Below the pieces are notes generated by a model. That model was not told the DNA's origin and did no database searches. It saw only the letters and a program-made list of their open reading frames with translations. 64,000 nucleotides of DNA, from NCBI GenBank assembly GCA_949361645.1, contig OX442428.1, positions 5,184,461 through 5,248,460 of the forward strand, read 5' to 3'. This document shows, one piece after another, positions 13,561 through 26,544 of the stretch (position 1 is its first letter; every line of letters begins with the position of its first letter). A program made the translations under genes and the position numbers. Origin of the DNA: Spongilla lacustris (taxonomy: Eukaryota; Porifera; Demospongiae; Spongillida; Spongillidae).

Positions 13561-13865
13561 GGTTAGGGTAGAACCTCAAAGGCCCCCATATCATTGAGTG
13601 TACAAGGTACAATCATTTCACAAGTGGAGTGGAGTGTAGGTTAGCAAAATTCAGGTCATTGATAGGCTGGATATGAGGCTTTCACAATAACATCCTTCAG
13701 TACAATACCTGGAACTAGACAATCTAGTTTGGGGATACATTGTATAGAGGGAAGGGTTGCAGGCAGAGAGCAGACTTGACCTGCTAACCTTAGGCAAAGC
13801 CTGGGCCCCTTTTAACAGCCTACCCATGCCCTATCTAAGGCTACTTATAAAGAAGAAATTAAAAC
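13561..13865 (-). repeat. Inverted copy of the gcatgggaagcatatagtgt repeat
   Basis: gacaatctagtttgggg, gacttgacctgctaacctta and cctacccatgccctatct are the reverse complement of landmarks at 12640-12830, so the two copies face each other across about 0.7 kb. Confidence 0.55.
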
Positions 13866-14734
13866 ACATCAGGTGGGGCAAGCTGCTGTAACTAAGACAA
13901 AAAAGGAGGAGAAATTCTAGAGTTGTACAGCTGCCAATGAGGACCTACTTAAGAGAGTGGAGAGGCAGAAAAATTCATGTGGAGCTGCCAAAGTCAACAT
14001 TACCCCTACAGTGAATGTTCCATCAATTGAAGACCTGCATCCTGGCAATACTTGTGGTGTGCTGGAGTACGATGGTATTGAGTCATAACAGTTCCATGTT
14101 TCTTAGTACCTCTTATGGCTTAACTGATGACCCTGTCATCTGGTGCTATAGGATATGGTTTCTGTTGACTTGAAAGGTCCGCTAAAAATCATTTGTGCTT
14201 TGATGATAATAGGGGTCCCCTCAAAGGTGAGGTTGGTGGTGGTGATGTGGTGGTGATATTAGTCCTGAAGTGGACCAAAATAATTCAATGGATTGACTTG
14301 GTGATGGGCCGGGATAGAGGTAGGTGATGGTTGCCAGATGTGATGATTGTTCAATAGACCTTGACATTGTGTGGGTGGAGTTAGTGATGGTGCATACTGA
14401 CTTGGTGATAGGGTGGAGGTGGGTGGCCTTGGTGGTGGTTGGTTGTTAGCTTAACTTAAGTGTTATATTTGCATTCAGTACAATGGAGTTAAGCAAAGCC
14501 AATTATTGCAATGGAACAAGGAGATTGTGGAGAACATGAATTAGATTGAGATGAGGGAGGTGACCTCACTTAGGGAGGAGATGGTCATCTGTAGTGGAGG
14601 ATATGGCGAACTCAAGAGAGTAATGATGGTGAGCTGGAGAGAGTAAGACATTGGTAGAAGGAAAAACAGAGCCATGAAGGAGGCCAAGATCAAGGCAGCA
14701 GAGGAAGACGTGACATTACTTATTTATACTTTTC
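13866..14734. other. GGT-rich degenerate sequence, no gene recognised
   Basis: From 14220 to 14450 the + strand is dominated by ggtggtgatg and ttggtgat variants, a degenerate simple repeat. The remainder has only short frames without recognisable domains. Confidence 0.45.
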
Positions 14735-15455
14735 ATTCCAAGAAGAAGCTTGTATGTATGGTCCTTGTTCTTGATGCTAAAACCTCAAGAGCAACAATAG
14801 GTCATATATACACACAGTCATTTCAAAGTAGGCCATTATCACTTTTCACCACTACACAGTAGTACAGCACATGTGAGGAAGAGTGCTGTTGCACTTAAGA
14901 CGACATGCATGATGAGGACTACAGTATTTTATAAGTACCCTTGAACTATAATTGCAATAGTTATCAGTAGCTATTTGAGGTACCAGTATATTGATGGAAA
15001 CTCATGACAGCTATAGAGTTAGTTCTATTTATTTATTTATTTCAGTAAATTCATTAGCGTACAATATTGTTCTTTTATTTTGCTATTGAATTAGCTCTGT
15101 TGCAAAATGAAGTCTCCAACAAAACAGCCAGAGTTCAAACTAAGGCCAATTGATCAACACAGTATAATCAATGATGGTGTAGTAGTGAGCTGCACAAGCT
15201 TCCTGGACAGGACCCCCCCCCCCCCCCCATGTTGCGTGAGCCACTGGACCTCTGGTGAAGAATGTATTTCTGTTCAGCTGGGCTCTATAAAAACCTCCAT
15301 CATCACTTAAATGAGAGACAGAATGTTTTCTATACCACCACAGCCATCATGTTCATGCAATAAATGGACCATGCGTGCATGATATGGGCTTTTATATGGT
15401 GCTCATTCTAACACATGCCAGGGTTGTTAACGTACTCTCATCCAGACCATCTTAG
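14735..15455. repeat. Dispersed 700-bp block, copy 2
   Basis: Collinear with 11930-12625 over nearly its whole length, including the atttatttattt stretch and a C run after the word ggacaggac. It ends at aacacatgccagggttgt, directly before the giant tetranucleotide repeat. Confidence 0.7.
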
Positions 15456-15480
15456 ACATATACATGTACATAAGGACTGG

Positions 15481-16464
15481 ATACATACATACATGCATGC
15501 ATGCATGCATGCATGCATGCATGCATGCATGCATGCATGCATGCATGCATGCATGCATGCATACATACATACATACATACATACATACATACATACATAC
15601 ATACATACATACATACATACATACATACATACATACATACATACATACATACATACATACATACATACATACATACATACATACATACATACATACATAC
15701 ATACATACATACATACATACATACATACATACATACATACATACATACATACATACATACATACATACATACATACATACATACATACATACATACATAC
15801 ATACATACATACATACATACATACATACATACATACATACATACATACATACATACATACATACATACATACATACATACATACATACATACATACATAC
15901 ATACATACATACATACATACATACATACATACATACATACATACATACATACATACATACATACATACATACATACATACATACATACATACATACATAC
16001 ATACATACATACATACATACATACATACATACATACATACATACATACATACATACATACATACATACATACATACATACATACATACATACATACATAC
16101 ATACATACATACATACATACATACATACATACATACATACATACATACATACATACATACATACATACATACATACATACATACATACATACATACATAC
16201 ATACATACATACATACATACATACATACATACATACATACATACATACATACATACATACATACATACATACATACATACATACATACATACATACATAC
16301 ATACATACATACATACATACATACATACATACATACATACATACATACATACATACATACATACATACATACATACATACATACATACATACATACATAC
16401 ATACATACATACCATACATACATACATACATACATACATACATGCATGCATGCATGCATGCATG
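15481..16464. repeat. Giant ATAC/GCAT tetranucleotide microsatellite
   Basis: A block of GCAT units (to 15560) passes into about 850 bp of nearly perfect ATAC units, broken by one extra C at 16413, and then returns to GCAT units at 16443-16464. All six frames stay open through it and produce long Tyr-Ile-His or Met-Tyr-Val-Cys proteins that are not genes. A shorter, more degenerate relative lies at 42335-42625 in the paralogous segment. Confidence 0.97.
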
Positions 16465-16679
16465 TACATGCACACACACATACATACAAACATACAACGT
16501 ACATGCATACATACATACATACATGTATATACCAACATATGTACATACAATACTTACATACATTCATGCATACCTACATGATCCATACATACACATAATA
16601 ACTGTATGTAAGTGCATGTACTGTGCCAATACTTGCCATTTTAACATTGCAAATAAAATTTATTATTGTATATTGTATA

Positions 16680-17681
16680 CGAGGCGGGGGCAAAAAAAAA
16701 AGTTATAGACACCATCCCAAAAATTCTTAAAACCAAGGGCCAGGTCAACCCCCCCCCCCCCCCCCCCCCCCCCCTCCGGCTTCGAACACGCCCATTTTTC
16801 GACCACGCCCCTTAAAATAATTACGTAATTGACAATTGACCACACCTACAATTAAGATAATATTACAAATTGAAAGCACTGCTTCGTTGCAGATTGCTGT
16901 TGTAGGTGTTGTCACTTCGTCGCTTGCAGCTGGAGACGCTGTTTCACTTGTACCATAGAATTTCGCGATACTCAGTCTCTCGTGCCATGACGTAATGCAC
17001 AGGCTGTAGGCCTATCGAATATTACATCCCTGCCCATCAATTAAGGTTTGCGGTACTCCAACAAGATTTTGAAGAACGGCACGCATTATCGTTCATGATT
17101 TGGTAAAGTACTCGTTTAAACAATAGCAGGCGGGGCATGCTCGCGTGAGGCGTGAGTCGGCGTGACCTCATGCATGTTACTTAGTACCAGGTGTATCCGT
17201 GCCTTACTTAGTAGCGTTAGTATAGTTTTTATCTTTACATTGCTTTGCGACGCTTCAATTGTTGCACTATTGGGTAGTGAATTGGTATGAAGGCCACGCC
17301 CACGAATTGTGTCTCAGTCACGTGATAATATGCTGTTCCACAATGAAATAGCTTACAATCGCACTAGATAGGCAGTTAAGCCCTATCTTTGCACAAATTA
17401 ATTGGACACCCATGAATACTACAAACAATATGATTCCATCATTATGTTGCTGTAGTGCGAGCTAAAGTGCAAAATAAAAATTAAGAAAAGTGATGAATTT
17501 TTTTTTTTTAATTTTTTTTGGCCAAGACCCCCCCCCCCCCCCCCCTAACTTTGATACCTCATAACTTTTTTTCCTAGACCCCCCTGAAAAAAAGAATAGC
17601 ATATTCGTGATGCTCTCAATGAGCTCTTCAAAGTTGGGGGATGGTGTCTTTCACTTTGTTTTTTGCCCCCCCCCCCCCTCG
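16680..17681. mobile_element. 1.0 kb inverted-repeat transposon with 8-bp target duplication
   Basis: Ends are cgaggcgggggcaaaaaa with agacaccatccc on the left, and gggatggtgtct with ttttttgcccccc and cctcg in reverse complement on the right. The 8-bp word attgtata occurs immediately outside both ends. The paralogous stretch at 42721-42760 lacks the element. Long C runs lie just inside (16750-16774 and about 17528-17545). No transposase is seen, so it is non-autonomous. An 8-bp duplication suits hAT or several other superfamilies. Confidence 0.75.
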
Positions 17682-17877
17682 ATTGTATATTAGAAAACTA
17701 CAATACACACCAATCACTGCAAATGTAAGGCAAAACACATTGAGAGGATCACTGTTGCATTTTTTCTGACAAGATTCAGACACAGACAAATAAACAGAAA
17801 CCCACACACACGCACATACATTCATACATATATAAGTAAAACAGCTGCCGCCTTCTCACCACACTGTGTAAAAAGGG

Positions 17878-18095
17878 TTGTTATACAGTACTGTATAACG
17901 CGTGTATTCATGTGTTATGCACATGTTATACACGTGTTATCCGCATGTGTATAACTTTGCGTATGGATACTCTATACACAGTTGCGTATAACAACTATAG
18001 TATAACACTGTGTATAACTTCTGTATAACATTTTGTATAACAATGTATAACAATATGTATAACAGTAGCAAATGGAGTAAAACACTGCGTATAAC
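17878..18095. repeat. Left subterminal tgtataac repeats of the CACTA-like element
   Basis: At least eight variants of tgtataac or its complement gttataca are packed into about 200 bp. In known CACTA elements such motifs are binding sites for the element's own DNA-binding protein; that role here is inference. Confidence 0.75.
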
Positions 18096-19300
18096 ATAAT
18101 TATGAATTTTTAATTAGTCGCTCGTTTCCAGGCCACTTCTATAAATATTATGATATAAGCAAGTACACAAGTACATGGAACAACAAACAAAAAAAACAAC
18201 AGAGAACGAGTTCATTCGGCGACGGTGAAGCATCCAAGCAGGTGGAAAGGCCATCAGGAAAGTTCCGAGCGCGGTGGGCCCAATCGTCTCCTTCCGTGGC
18301 GCCTGAGTCCAAAAACGCGTTTAGTTCCTCTGATCTCCTCTTATCATCGTCCCATTGTCCAGTTCTTCCTCTTCCGACACGTTAAGTACATCCCTTTCTT
18401 GCATGATCTGTTACTTGTTCGGATCGCCGCTCCCATAGCTATAGTGTATATAATCAATACTAGACAACATTTTTAAATTCAAGCGCTTACCTAGTTGTGC
18501 TCGGATTGGACGCCCTTCTTTTGAATCGGTTTCAGTAAGAATGCGTTACGTTTTCAGAGTTAGGTTGTAGTTCGCTATGCCAACTACATTAGCAAAAATG
18601 AAAGGACTCACACCTTTAACCGACAACAAGTATACCTTCAACCTCTTCTTCGCTGATATCCGAGACATCACTTTAGCATTATGGACGCTTGAGGTTCTGC
18701 GAACAAAGAATTCCCGTTACCAATACAAAGCCACACTGCTTACGCTTCTTGAGACTTCAGCTGATTCTCCTCAGTAGGAAGGGGGAAAAAGAAGCTGATA
18801 TAAAGTTACTGTACCTGCACAGAAAGTGATGTCCTACTCTCGAGTTGGTGTTACAGAGAGGGTTTTGGTCGCAACCTCGCTTACTAATAGTTGTACACAT
18901 CCGCTACTGAAAATGATTCGCCTGCTGGAATACGTAGTGCAAACAGCATCGCCATGCTGCCTAGGACCCAAGGTTCGGCGCGGTCTTCTTCGTCATCATG
19001 GTACTAGTATATAGACTGATAGGTTTTGCTGTGACATGAATAGATCGTACCTGTTCGAGGAGAAACTTGGGAATTAGCCACTAGTCCCTCAATTTACTTG
19101 ATAACCCACCTAAGATACTTCTTCTGGCTGATAGGAACGTACGCTTAGTTCCAGTATTATAGATTTCCCGACGATGACGCCATACACGCATATCATGTGG
19201 CTTTGAAGAGTCTACGCATGCGCGTTACATTCATTTGAAATGGAAGCCTCGTATGCGCTGTATTTGTTCTGTTCAAAGTGGGGTTTCAAAAGCAAAAGCA
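18096..19300. other. CACTA interior, no recognised gene
   Basis: Short frames such as 18225-18476 and 18577-18777 show no transposase DDE pattern or other domain that I recognise. Confidence 0.4.
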
Positions 19301-19309
19301 ACATATTTG

Positions 19310-19900
19310 ATGCACACAAAAATACCGGGTATGGCCACGAAAATAATTCTATTTAATGCACACCAGCGACCATGACTCTATTAAATGCACACCAGGGACT
19401 GCCACTTTATTTGATGCAATAAAATCCAATTCAATACAAACCTGGGTCTGGCCGCTATCTTGATTCTATTTGAAGCACACTAGGTGTGGTCGCTAACATG
19501 ATTCTATCTAATGCCCACCAGGGACTGCCACTAGCATGACTTGATTTGTAGTTTTAGCTATAGTCATGCTAGCGGCAATCCAGTCACTGTCGAGGTGTGC
19601 ATCAGATAGAATCATATTAGCGACCAGACCCGGTGTGCAGCAAGTAAAGTCATGCTATTGGAATTGGCCAGTCCCTGGTGTGCAGCTGCTAGGTTTGTGG
19701 TATCGACCAGCTGACCCTGGTGAGCATCAAATAGAAACATGTTAGTGACGTGACCTTGCCGGTGTGCATCAAATTGAATCTTATTCACTTTAATGGATAG
19801 CCTGATTTAATTGATGCAGATTCAATCCGATGAGCCACTATCCTGATTCCATTTGATGCACATCACTCTACAAGATGCACACTAGGGACTGGTGATAGCA
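19310..19900. repeat. Degenerate array of about 45-bp units in both orientations
   Basis: Units contain gattctatttgatgcacacc and cagggactgccacta. From about 19555 the array switches to the reverse complement (ggtgtgcatcaaatagaa, ggccagtccctggtg). This two-sided arrangement could form an extended imperfect hairpin. Confidence 0.65.
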
Positions 19901-20579
19901 TGATGTATAGACTGTGTCATTGCTATAAGAACTCACAAACTTGCTTTTTTACAATGTTCATATGTAAGACATCTATTAACATGACATGTACATGGATGGA
20001 AAAGTTCAGTTAGAAACAGTGCAGATTGAATATTACACAACATGTACATGTACATACATGTACAGATGTAACAATACACCAAATATAAGTTCACATCAAA
20101 TCTCCCAGTTTCCATCAATGTAAAGCTTGATCCTATCAGGATAAAAATATATTAAGACATCACATCATGATCATGCAAACATATCACATGTACAATTTCA
20201 ATTTGCTGAAGACTAGTGAGAAGGATAGATTCTTTGGGCACACAGCCACTTGACGGCAGTAATACTATAGTGCAGATGCACATACACATACTGTAGAGTG
20301 TGTACAAAATGCTGTAGCTGCATGCACACATGCATAGAAGCACGACACTAAAATGTATGCACGTGCATACCACATAAAAATACACCTGTAATACATGTGT
20401 ACACACATGCACAAAAAGCACAAACACATATGTACAGCGACATACATGTACCACTAACCAGAAGAGCTATGGTTGGCCAGCTTGATCTGACCAGACATAC
20501 AATTGTACCTGCTTCCACTGCCTGCAAGGATTCATACTACTATTCCACACCAATGGACACACAAGCGAACCTGGTTACA

Positions 20580-20715
<136 letters not shown>

Positions 20716-20819
20716 ACTGCCATACAGGTGTTTGTGTCTTTTTTAGAAGGACCTAATGTATGTGTGTATGTCATGCACTTGGGGAGGACAGCCCATCATT
20801 GTCAAGACCCTAGCTCGTA

Positions 20820-22085
20820 GACGAACATTCAGAAGCTGACAATATTAGCGTAGTACATGTTGCTTTGATTATTTGACATCATGGATGTGTTTAACTACAG
20901 GCAATACTCACACACACTCACATACAAACATAGTGCATAACAGAAATAAATAAGAACTTTGCACAATCATAATGTTCTTGCCAATATCCTCTCAATACAA
21001 CCACTACAAGTGCTATACAGCTAGGCACCAAAACATATTACCCAGGCAGTAAAGAGGCTGGGGTCTAACTGGCAGTAAAAAAAACACACACAGTGAATTA
21101 TAAATACTTTAGAGTCACACCAAAGCAATGACACTTCTGTCAGTGCAAACATTGGCAAGGATGCCCCAGTTATCAAGACAGTGGCTGGGGTAGCCTCATA
21201 TGGGGTGTGGCAAAGCAGCCATACCCTCCAACTGTGCACAGCAACATAAGTATATGTTGTTCTGTGAGTGCATTACTCCTTTGCAACCCTAATGTATGTT
21301 AGAACTTCAAGTGTGTGTATGTGTGCGTGTATGCATGTATGTGTCTTAGTGTGTGTATGTGTGTTTTAAGTGTGTGTATGTGTGTTTAAGTGTGTGTTAG
21401 GGTACTGTTTAGGGAGCTAAACAGAGTTTAATGGGGCTCTGGTAACTCTCTATCAGCATTTGTGGGCAGAGGCAATGCGGTTACATAGGCTCATGGTCTT
21501 AGGCGAATGGGAGCCTCATCCTCCCTATTGTTACCCTTTGTGCGCCATGGCCGGCTTATGAGATTATATGCACACATGGGCAGCCTCCCGGCAGTCCACT
21601 GGTGCTTCAGGAGAGCTTGTCTGTTTGCATCACCTACCCTCCACCCCTGCATCACCTTTGTACCCTTTCTGTGTATTTCTTACTTACTGCCATCATGCCC
21701 ATTCATATTAAATACAGCCAGGGCAGGTTCCTACCGGGCTTGACCTTCTAACTCAGGGACCCAAGCCTGGGCCAGCGTCCTGGCTTGGTACACAGGTCAC
21801 CCAGATGGTGGCCATGAGTGCCACCAACTGGTGCTTGTCTCCCCAAGTCTCCCCCCACATGACGCATGGCTTGGCCACTGGGACTCCCAGCTGGTGATCT
21901 GTGTCACGGCCAACAGGTCGGGGTTGGCAGGGTCACAGCTCAGGGGGGGGGGGGGGGGGGGGGGGGTTCTCGCTCTGGCCCCCTATTCTCGCCAATCAGT
22001 CAACTGAGTTGTGTTGGACAGAAGCAATTGTAGCTGAGGAGCTAGGGGCTGGGTGCATACACCTCCTTAGCCTGGGGAAGTTACT
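20820..22085. other. CACTA interior, no recognised gene; G run at about 21942-21966
   Basis: Contains gtgtgtatgtgtg tracts near 21310-21400 and a G run of about 25 bases. The frame at 21507-21743 has no recognisable domain. Confidence 0.4.
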
Positions 22086-22325
22086 AGGCTTGGTGTTAGA
22101 GTGTGTGTTAGTGTGTGCATGTGTGTACACGTGTGTATGTGTGTACATGTGTGCATGTGTGTACAAATGTGTGTATGTGTGTACATGTGTACACATGTGT
22201 ATGTGTGTACACATGTGTGCGTTAGAGTATGTATTAGTGTGCGTGCATTGTGTATACACATGTGTGTGTTAGTGTGTGTGTATGTGAGTATAAACATGTG
22301 CGTGCCTGTGTGTGTGTGCATGATG
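22086..22325. repeat. Degenerate TG/tgtacacatgtg repeat
   Basis: Irregular gtgtgtatgtgtgtacatgt units over about 240 bp. Cys/Val-rich frames here are artefacts. Confidence 0.8.
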
Positions 22326-22666
22326 AGTGCTTAGTAGGTGATGGAGTTGGTGTTAGGGTGAGTAGGAACATTAAATACTAAACCATCTGGTCATGTGTCA
22401 AGCACAGATCCTGCATGCTTGATATAGAACCAGTGATCTAGAATATGCACACCTTGATCTGAGACCCTGACAAGGTCATTATGGAAGGGCCCAAAAACAT
22501 ATATATGTTGTGTACACATGTATACATGCACGCATATACATATGAATACATACATGCATATAATGAACTCATGAACCAAATGCACACATACATGTTCACA
22601 CTGACAAACACGCACACACATACGCGCGCGCGCGCGCACACACACAATTTGAAAAACAGAAACCTT

Positions 22667-22825
<159 letters not shown>

Positions 22826-23289
22826 CACACGCAGCATGTAGCCTGACCCTGGGCGTCTAGACTACTACTTACGACAGATCAGAAAAGGTTGGTACTAGTA
22901 CATGTATGCATATTAGACAACCATAAATTATTTTAATACTAGTATACTGTATAGCAAAACTGCATTGGCTTACCTTGCAGTGGTGACTCCATCCCACGCG
23001 ACGTCTACACAACTTAAAAGCTTGCATGCGGCTTTTTGGCTGCACACGTCATCACTGGAACTGTATAGATGATTCAGGTTCAAATGTGCGCAATTCGTCG
23101 CTAGAGCTCTATTTTTTCTAGCACGTGTGAACGTACATTTTAGCCAGACCTCCGACCAACCAGATACGCTATCCCTCTGCGATTACTTTGTTTGGAACTT
23201 CGGAACGCGTAGGCATCTTTTAGAATTAGTAGCCTATTATTAAAAATAGCTAGTGTGCATATGCGCAACGAATTACGCCCTCGGATCGG

Positions 23290-23465
23290 TAGAATGTAAT
23301 TAGCATAGTTATACACAGTTATACAAGATGTGTATAACAACTGTGGTTTTTTGATTAGCACACACTGCTATTATACACAGTTATACACAATTATACGCAA
23401 TGTGTATAACAAGTACTGTATAACTACTTGTATAACAATGTTATACATTCGAGTATAACAACCCT
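23290..23465. repeat. Right subterminal tgtataac repeats of the CACTA-like element
   Basis: Repeated ttatacacagttataca and tgtataacaa words mirror those at the left end, supporting 17862-23477 as a single element. Confidence 0.75.
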
Positions 23466-23541
23466 TTTTACACAGTGCCATCAGTCAAGGAATCTGTTCT
23501 TGTGATAAGACACACACAGTGCTACCATTTGGAAGACCTGG

Positions 23542-23723
23542 CAGTGGCGGATCCAGGGGGGGGGGGGGCACCGGGGGCGTGCCCCCCCCCTTCCGGACGA
23601 CTCATTAAATATTCATGAGTGTATTTTGCGTACATGTACCGCGTGCGATTATAACCGCACGAAACAGTGTCGCGGTTAGCTACAGCGCTGATACATGTGC
23701 AATGTACTGACAGGGGCGGATCT

Positions 23724-23754
<31 letters not shown>

Positions 23755-24626
23755 GCACCGGGGGCACGTGCCCCCCCCCCCCCATTCAATAATCCCACTA
23801 TATTCACATGACGTGGCACGTTACTCGTTCTTCAATAATCTGAGTGTTTTCTTGTGTTTTCAAGCGCACACTGATAGCGGAGCGATCTGATCGGCCATGT
23901 ACAGCGTTTGTAGCGCATATCGTTGGTTGATTGATGCCTGCCACATGTAGGTCCTGTGTTAACATCGAACAGTTGTTACCTGTAGCATATTATCTCTGCC
24001 TGTAGTACCCATAGAACGGAATATATTGTGTCTGATGCATATTCACTGCAGTGTGCATATTTATCGCCATATTGTGGGAGAGGAACACATCAAAAATGAA
24101 AAAAGAAAAGAAGACCTCAAATCGAGACTCATACTGATACAGACTGATTACATGCAGTCTGCATGCACATACAATCGTTGATTTTCATATGATTTTCTTA
24201 CATTTTTTTGCTGCGGAAACCAACCTCGGCCGGCGCCTTATATCACAAGGAAAGTGTCTCAAAATGATATCCCTGTTTTGCTATTTATGACTCAAATGAA
24301 GCATTATGGCTATGATAACAATGTGCGATAGGTTCGACGCACATTGCAGCATTTTTCGCAACAATATTAGGCCCGAAACTATTTGCTCATCTAACAGCAC
24401 GGTGCAAATACTTTTCTAGATCGATCTTGTAGTGCAATTTTTAAAAACTAGCATAGTTTTAATGCTTTAATACTTAGATAGTATCAAAAGCTTCCGCGCT
24501 TCGCGCGGGAGGGGGCATATCCCCCTCCCGCACCCACCCCCTTCTGGGGATCCACGCCCACTTTTTATAACTTTTATTAACCGTGCCCCCCCCCCCCCCC
24601 TTAAAAAATTCCTGTATCCGCCCCTG
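23542..24626. mobile_element. 1.1 kb transposon with cagtggcggatccagg ends
   Basis: Left end cagtggcggatccagg and right end cctgtatccgcccctg are inverted. The word cctgg lies directly outside both (23537-23541 and 24627-24631), a 5-bp target duplication. The paralogous segment has the uninterrupted site gacctggtagtcg at 43358-43370. A second left-end-like sequence (caggggcggatctagg) at 23711 suggests a nested or partly lost second copy. Long G/C runs and a palindromic cgggagggggcatatccccc stretch are inside. No transposase seen. The element at 29728-30438 is a relative. Confidence 0.78.
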
Positions 24627-24631
24627 CCTGG

Positions 24632-25130
24632 TAATCGTATACTTTTGTAATTTTTGTTTTACACCTTTCCGTACACCATCTCATTTTCAGCGTAAACTCT
24701 TCCCATCCCAGACCGTCGTATATGTAGAGTTTCATACTACCCTTGCTCCTTGGACCAAGTTCTTACCTTTATGATTGGTACGTGTAGGCCACCTCACGCT
24801 TTTTGCCATCTTTAGCCGAAACCACAATGCTGAAAACCTACTTGTACTTTCGTGGTGCGCACTACCCTAAACACTTGGAAAGCTTTACAAGAAGCAGTCT
24901 GGTATCGACGGACAAGGCCTTTGCCAATGAGTGCGCACCATGAGAGTACAAGTAGGTTTTCAGCATTGAGCGCACCATGAGAGTACAAGTAGGTTTTCAG
25001 CATTGTGGCTTTGGCTAAAGATGGCAAGTAGCATGAGCTGGCCAACGTATACGTACCTATCGTAGAGGTAAGAACTTGGTCCAAGGAGCAAGAGATAGAG
25101 TCATAGACCTAGTAAGTCGACGTACGAAAC
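24632..25130. repeat. Local inverted repeat around a twice-copied gtgcgctca hairpin
   Basis: 24632-24830 continues the segment shared with 43365-43530. 25005-25110 is an inverted copy of part of it (ctttggctaaagatggcaag against ttgccatctttagccgaaac; gtaagaacttggtccaagga against its complement). Between them, gagtacaagtaggttttcag occurs twice in tandem and once inverted. No gene is recognised. Confidence 0.6.
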
Positions 25131-25325
25131 TCACACTTGCTCCTATAATTTTTTTGTACTGTTATTATGTTCACTTGAATATATTTCAATAAAATGAGCT
25201 CAAATGGAAATCTGACAACGCAGGTATAGTGTATAACTATTTTTCAATATATACTGAAAGTTAAAAAGCATCACGTGACTATTTACTTTAGTTATTAACA
25301 CTTGTTGTGACCCCAGTACACGGTA
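25131..25325. repeat. Outer arm of a large inverted repeat (left)
   Basis: cctataatttttttgtactg through attaacacttgttgtgaccc is matched in reverse complement at 28895-29085 with few differences. The outer sequence at 24640-24735 is likewise matched at 29100-29195. Confidence 0.7.
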
Positions 25326-26490
25326 CGGGTGTTTCAATCTATTGAATTGGTGGACATTCAGACCTACGCCCCGAAATTTTGAAATGGCAATTATCGCACC
25401 TAGCAACGGGTTGTAATGATTTGTTACCCGTTGGAATTCGCCTTACAGTTACCGAATGGAACACGTGGTGACCTTTTAGACGAGGTATTGTTGAAGATGA
25501 AACTGTGCTCTACTGAACAAGGGGTGTTTGGGCATCAAGAAATGTTACGCTCTGGAGAAGTGTCGTTCAAAGCGGCCTACTTACGCGGAGGTAGGTTTCA
25601 AAACTAGTTAGTCCCCAACGTGCGCACTTCCAGTTGAGAAACGACTTTTACAAAGGTATTGTACATAGATCGAGCTTTCTTTTTATGGTATTTATTTTCT
25701 GAGACGCGATTTGTATGCTTCAAAAAGTAACGTGCAAACATTGTCAAGTGTGTGCTGCGCGCATGTATGGAGGGAGTGTAGACCTACATGTACGTGAATA
25801 CCGGCCCGGTATAAATCCACTATGCTATGAAGCAGCACCCGTGTTTTGGCCGGCGTACGTTTTGCTCTCTTTGTGGGTGGTGCCTGAGCACGATTGAGTC
25901 AGGAGCAATACTTTATCAAGCGCTCTTTGACGATACACCGTACTGTGGATTGTGAACTGTTGTTGGTGTTCAGTGCGTTGAATCGCCGGTGAATTGATTC
26001 AGCACCTTGTTCACCAAGCATGCCAAATCATAAGTTGTATCTTCTCACCCACTCAACTGTGTGCTTCTCTAATAGGTGCATTTTGGGTGAGATATTTTCA
26101 TTGGTCATGGGGAAATTGGTTCTAAAGTAGTTAATACCCATCCACAGCTATGACGTCATGTTGCTATATCCTAACTCTCTCTCCACATTTCTCATCTGTC
26201 AGTTACAAAGCATTTGTCATGGATGGAGTGGCATGCTCCAAGCCTAGCAAATGCCCCTTCAAATGCGTCTGCAACCATGAGGAGAACAGGATACTACTGG
26301 GCCACATTTTGTATACACCAATCATCATTCATTATGTGCCTCACTTGTTGAAGGTGATGACTCAAAGTTCACCGGCTTTGATGCTTAACGTCGGCCTTGA
26401 TTTTTGTAATCCTTACAAGAGTTATTGGCTGGAATGATGGTGAGTAGTTCATGTAATTATTATTGCCGTACAAATTTACTTACTCTTCCA

Positions 26491-26544
<54 letters not shown>

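Noticed and set aside
15415..16708. Open frames of 365-414 codons on both strands
   Set aside because: They read through a perfect tetranucleotide repeat, which has no stops in any frame; the proteins are Tyr-Ile-His or Met-Tyr-Val-Cys strings.
16680..17681. Firm assignment to the hAT superfamily
   Set aside because: The 8-bp duplication fits hAT, but the ends do not start with the usual CAG and no transposase is present.
17878..18095. Regular tgtataac repeats, considered as a CRISPR-like array
   Set aside because: Units are short, unevenly spaced, occur in both orientations, lack unique spacers, and lie at the end of a transposon in a eukaryotic genome.
21507..21743. Hydrophobic 78-residue protein
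   Set aside because: No start context, no domain and no second copy; it lies in repeat-rich transposon interior.
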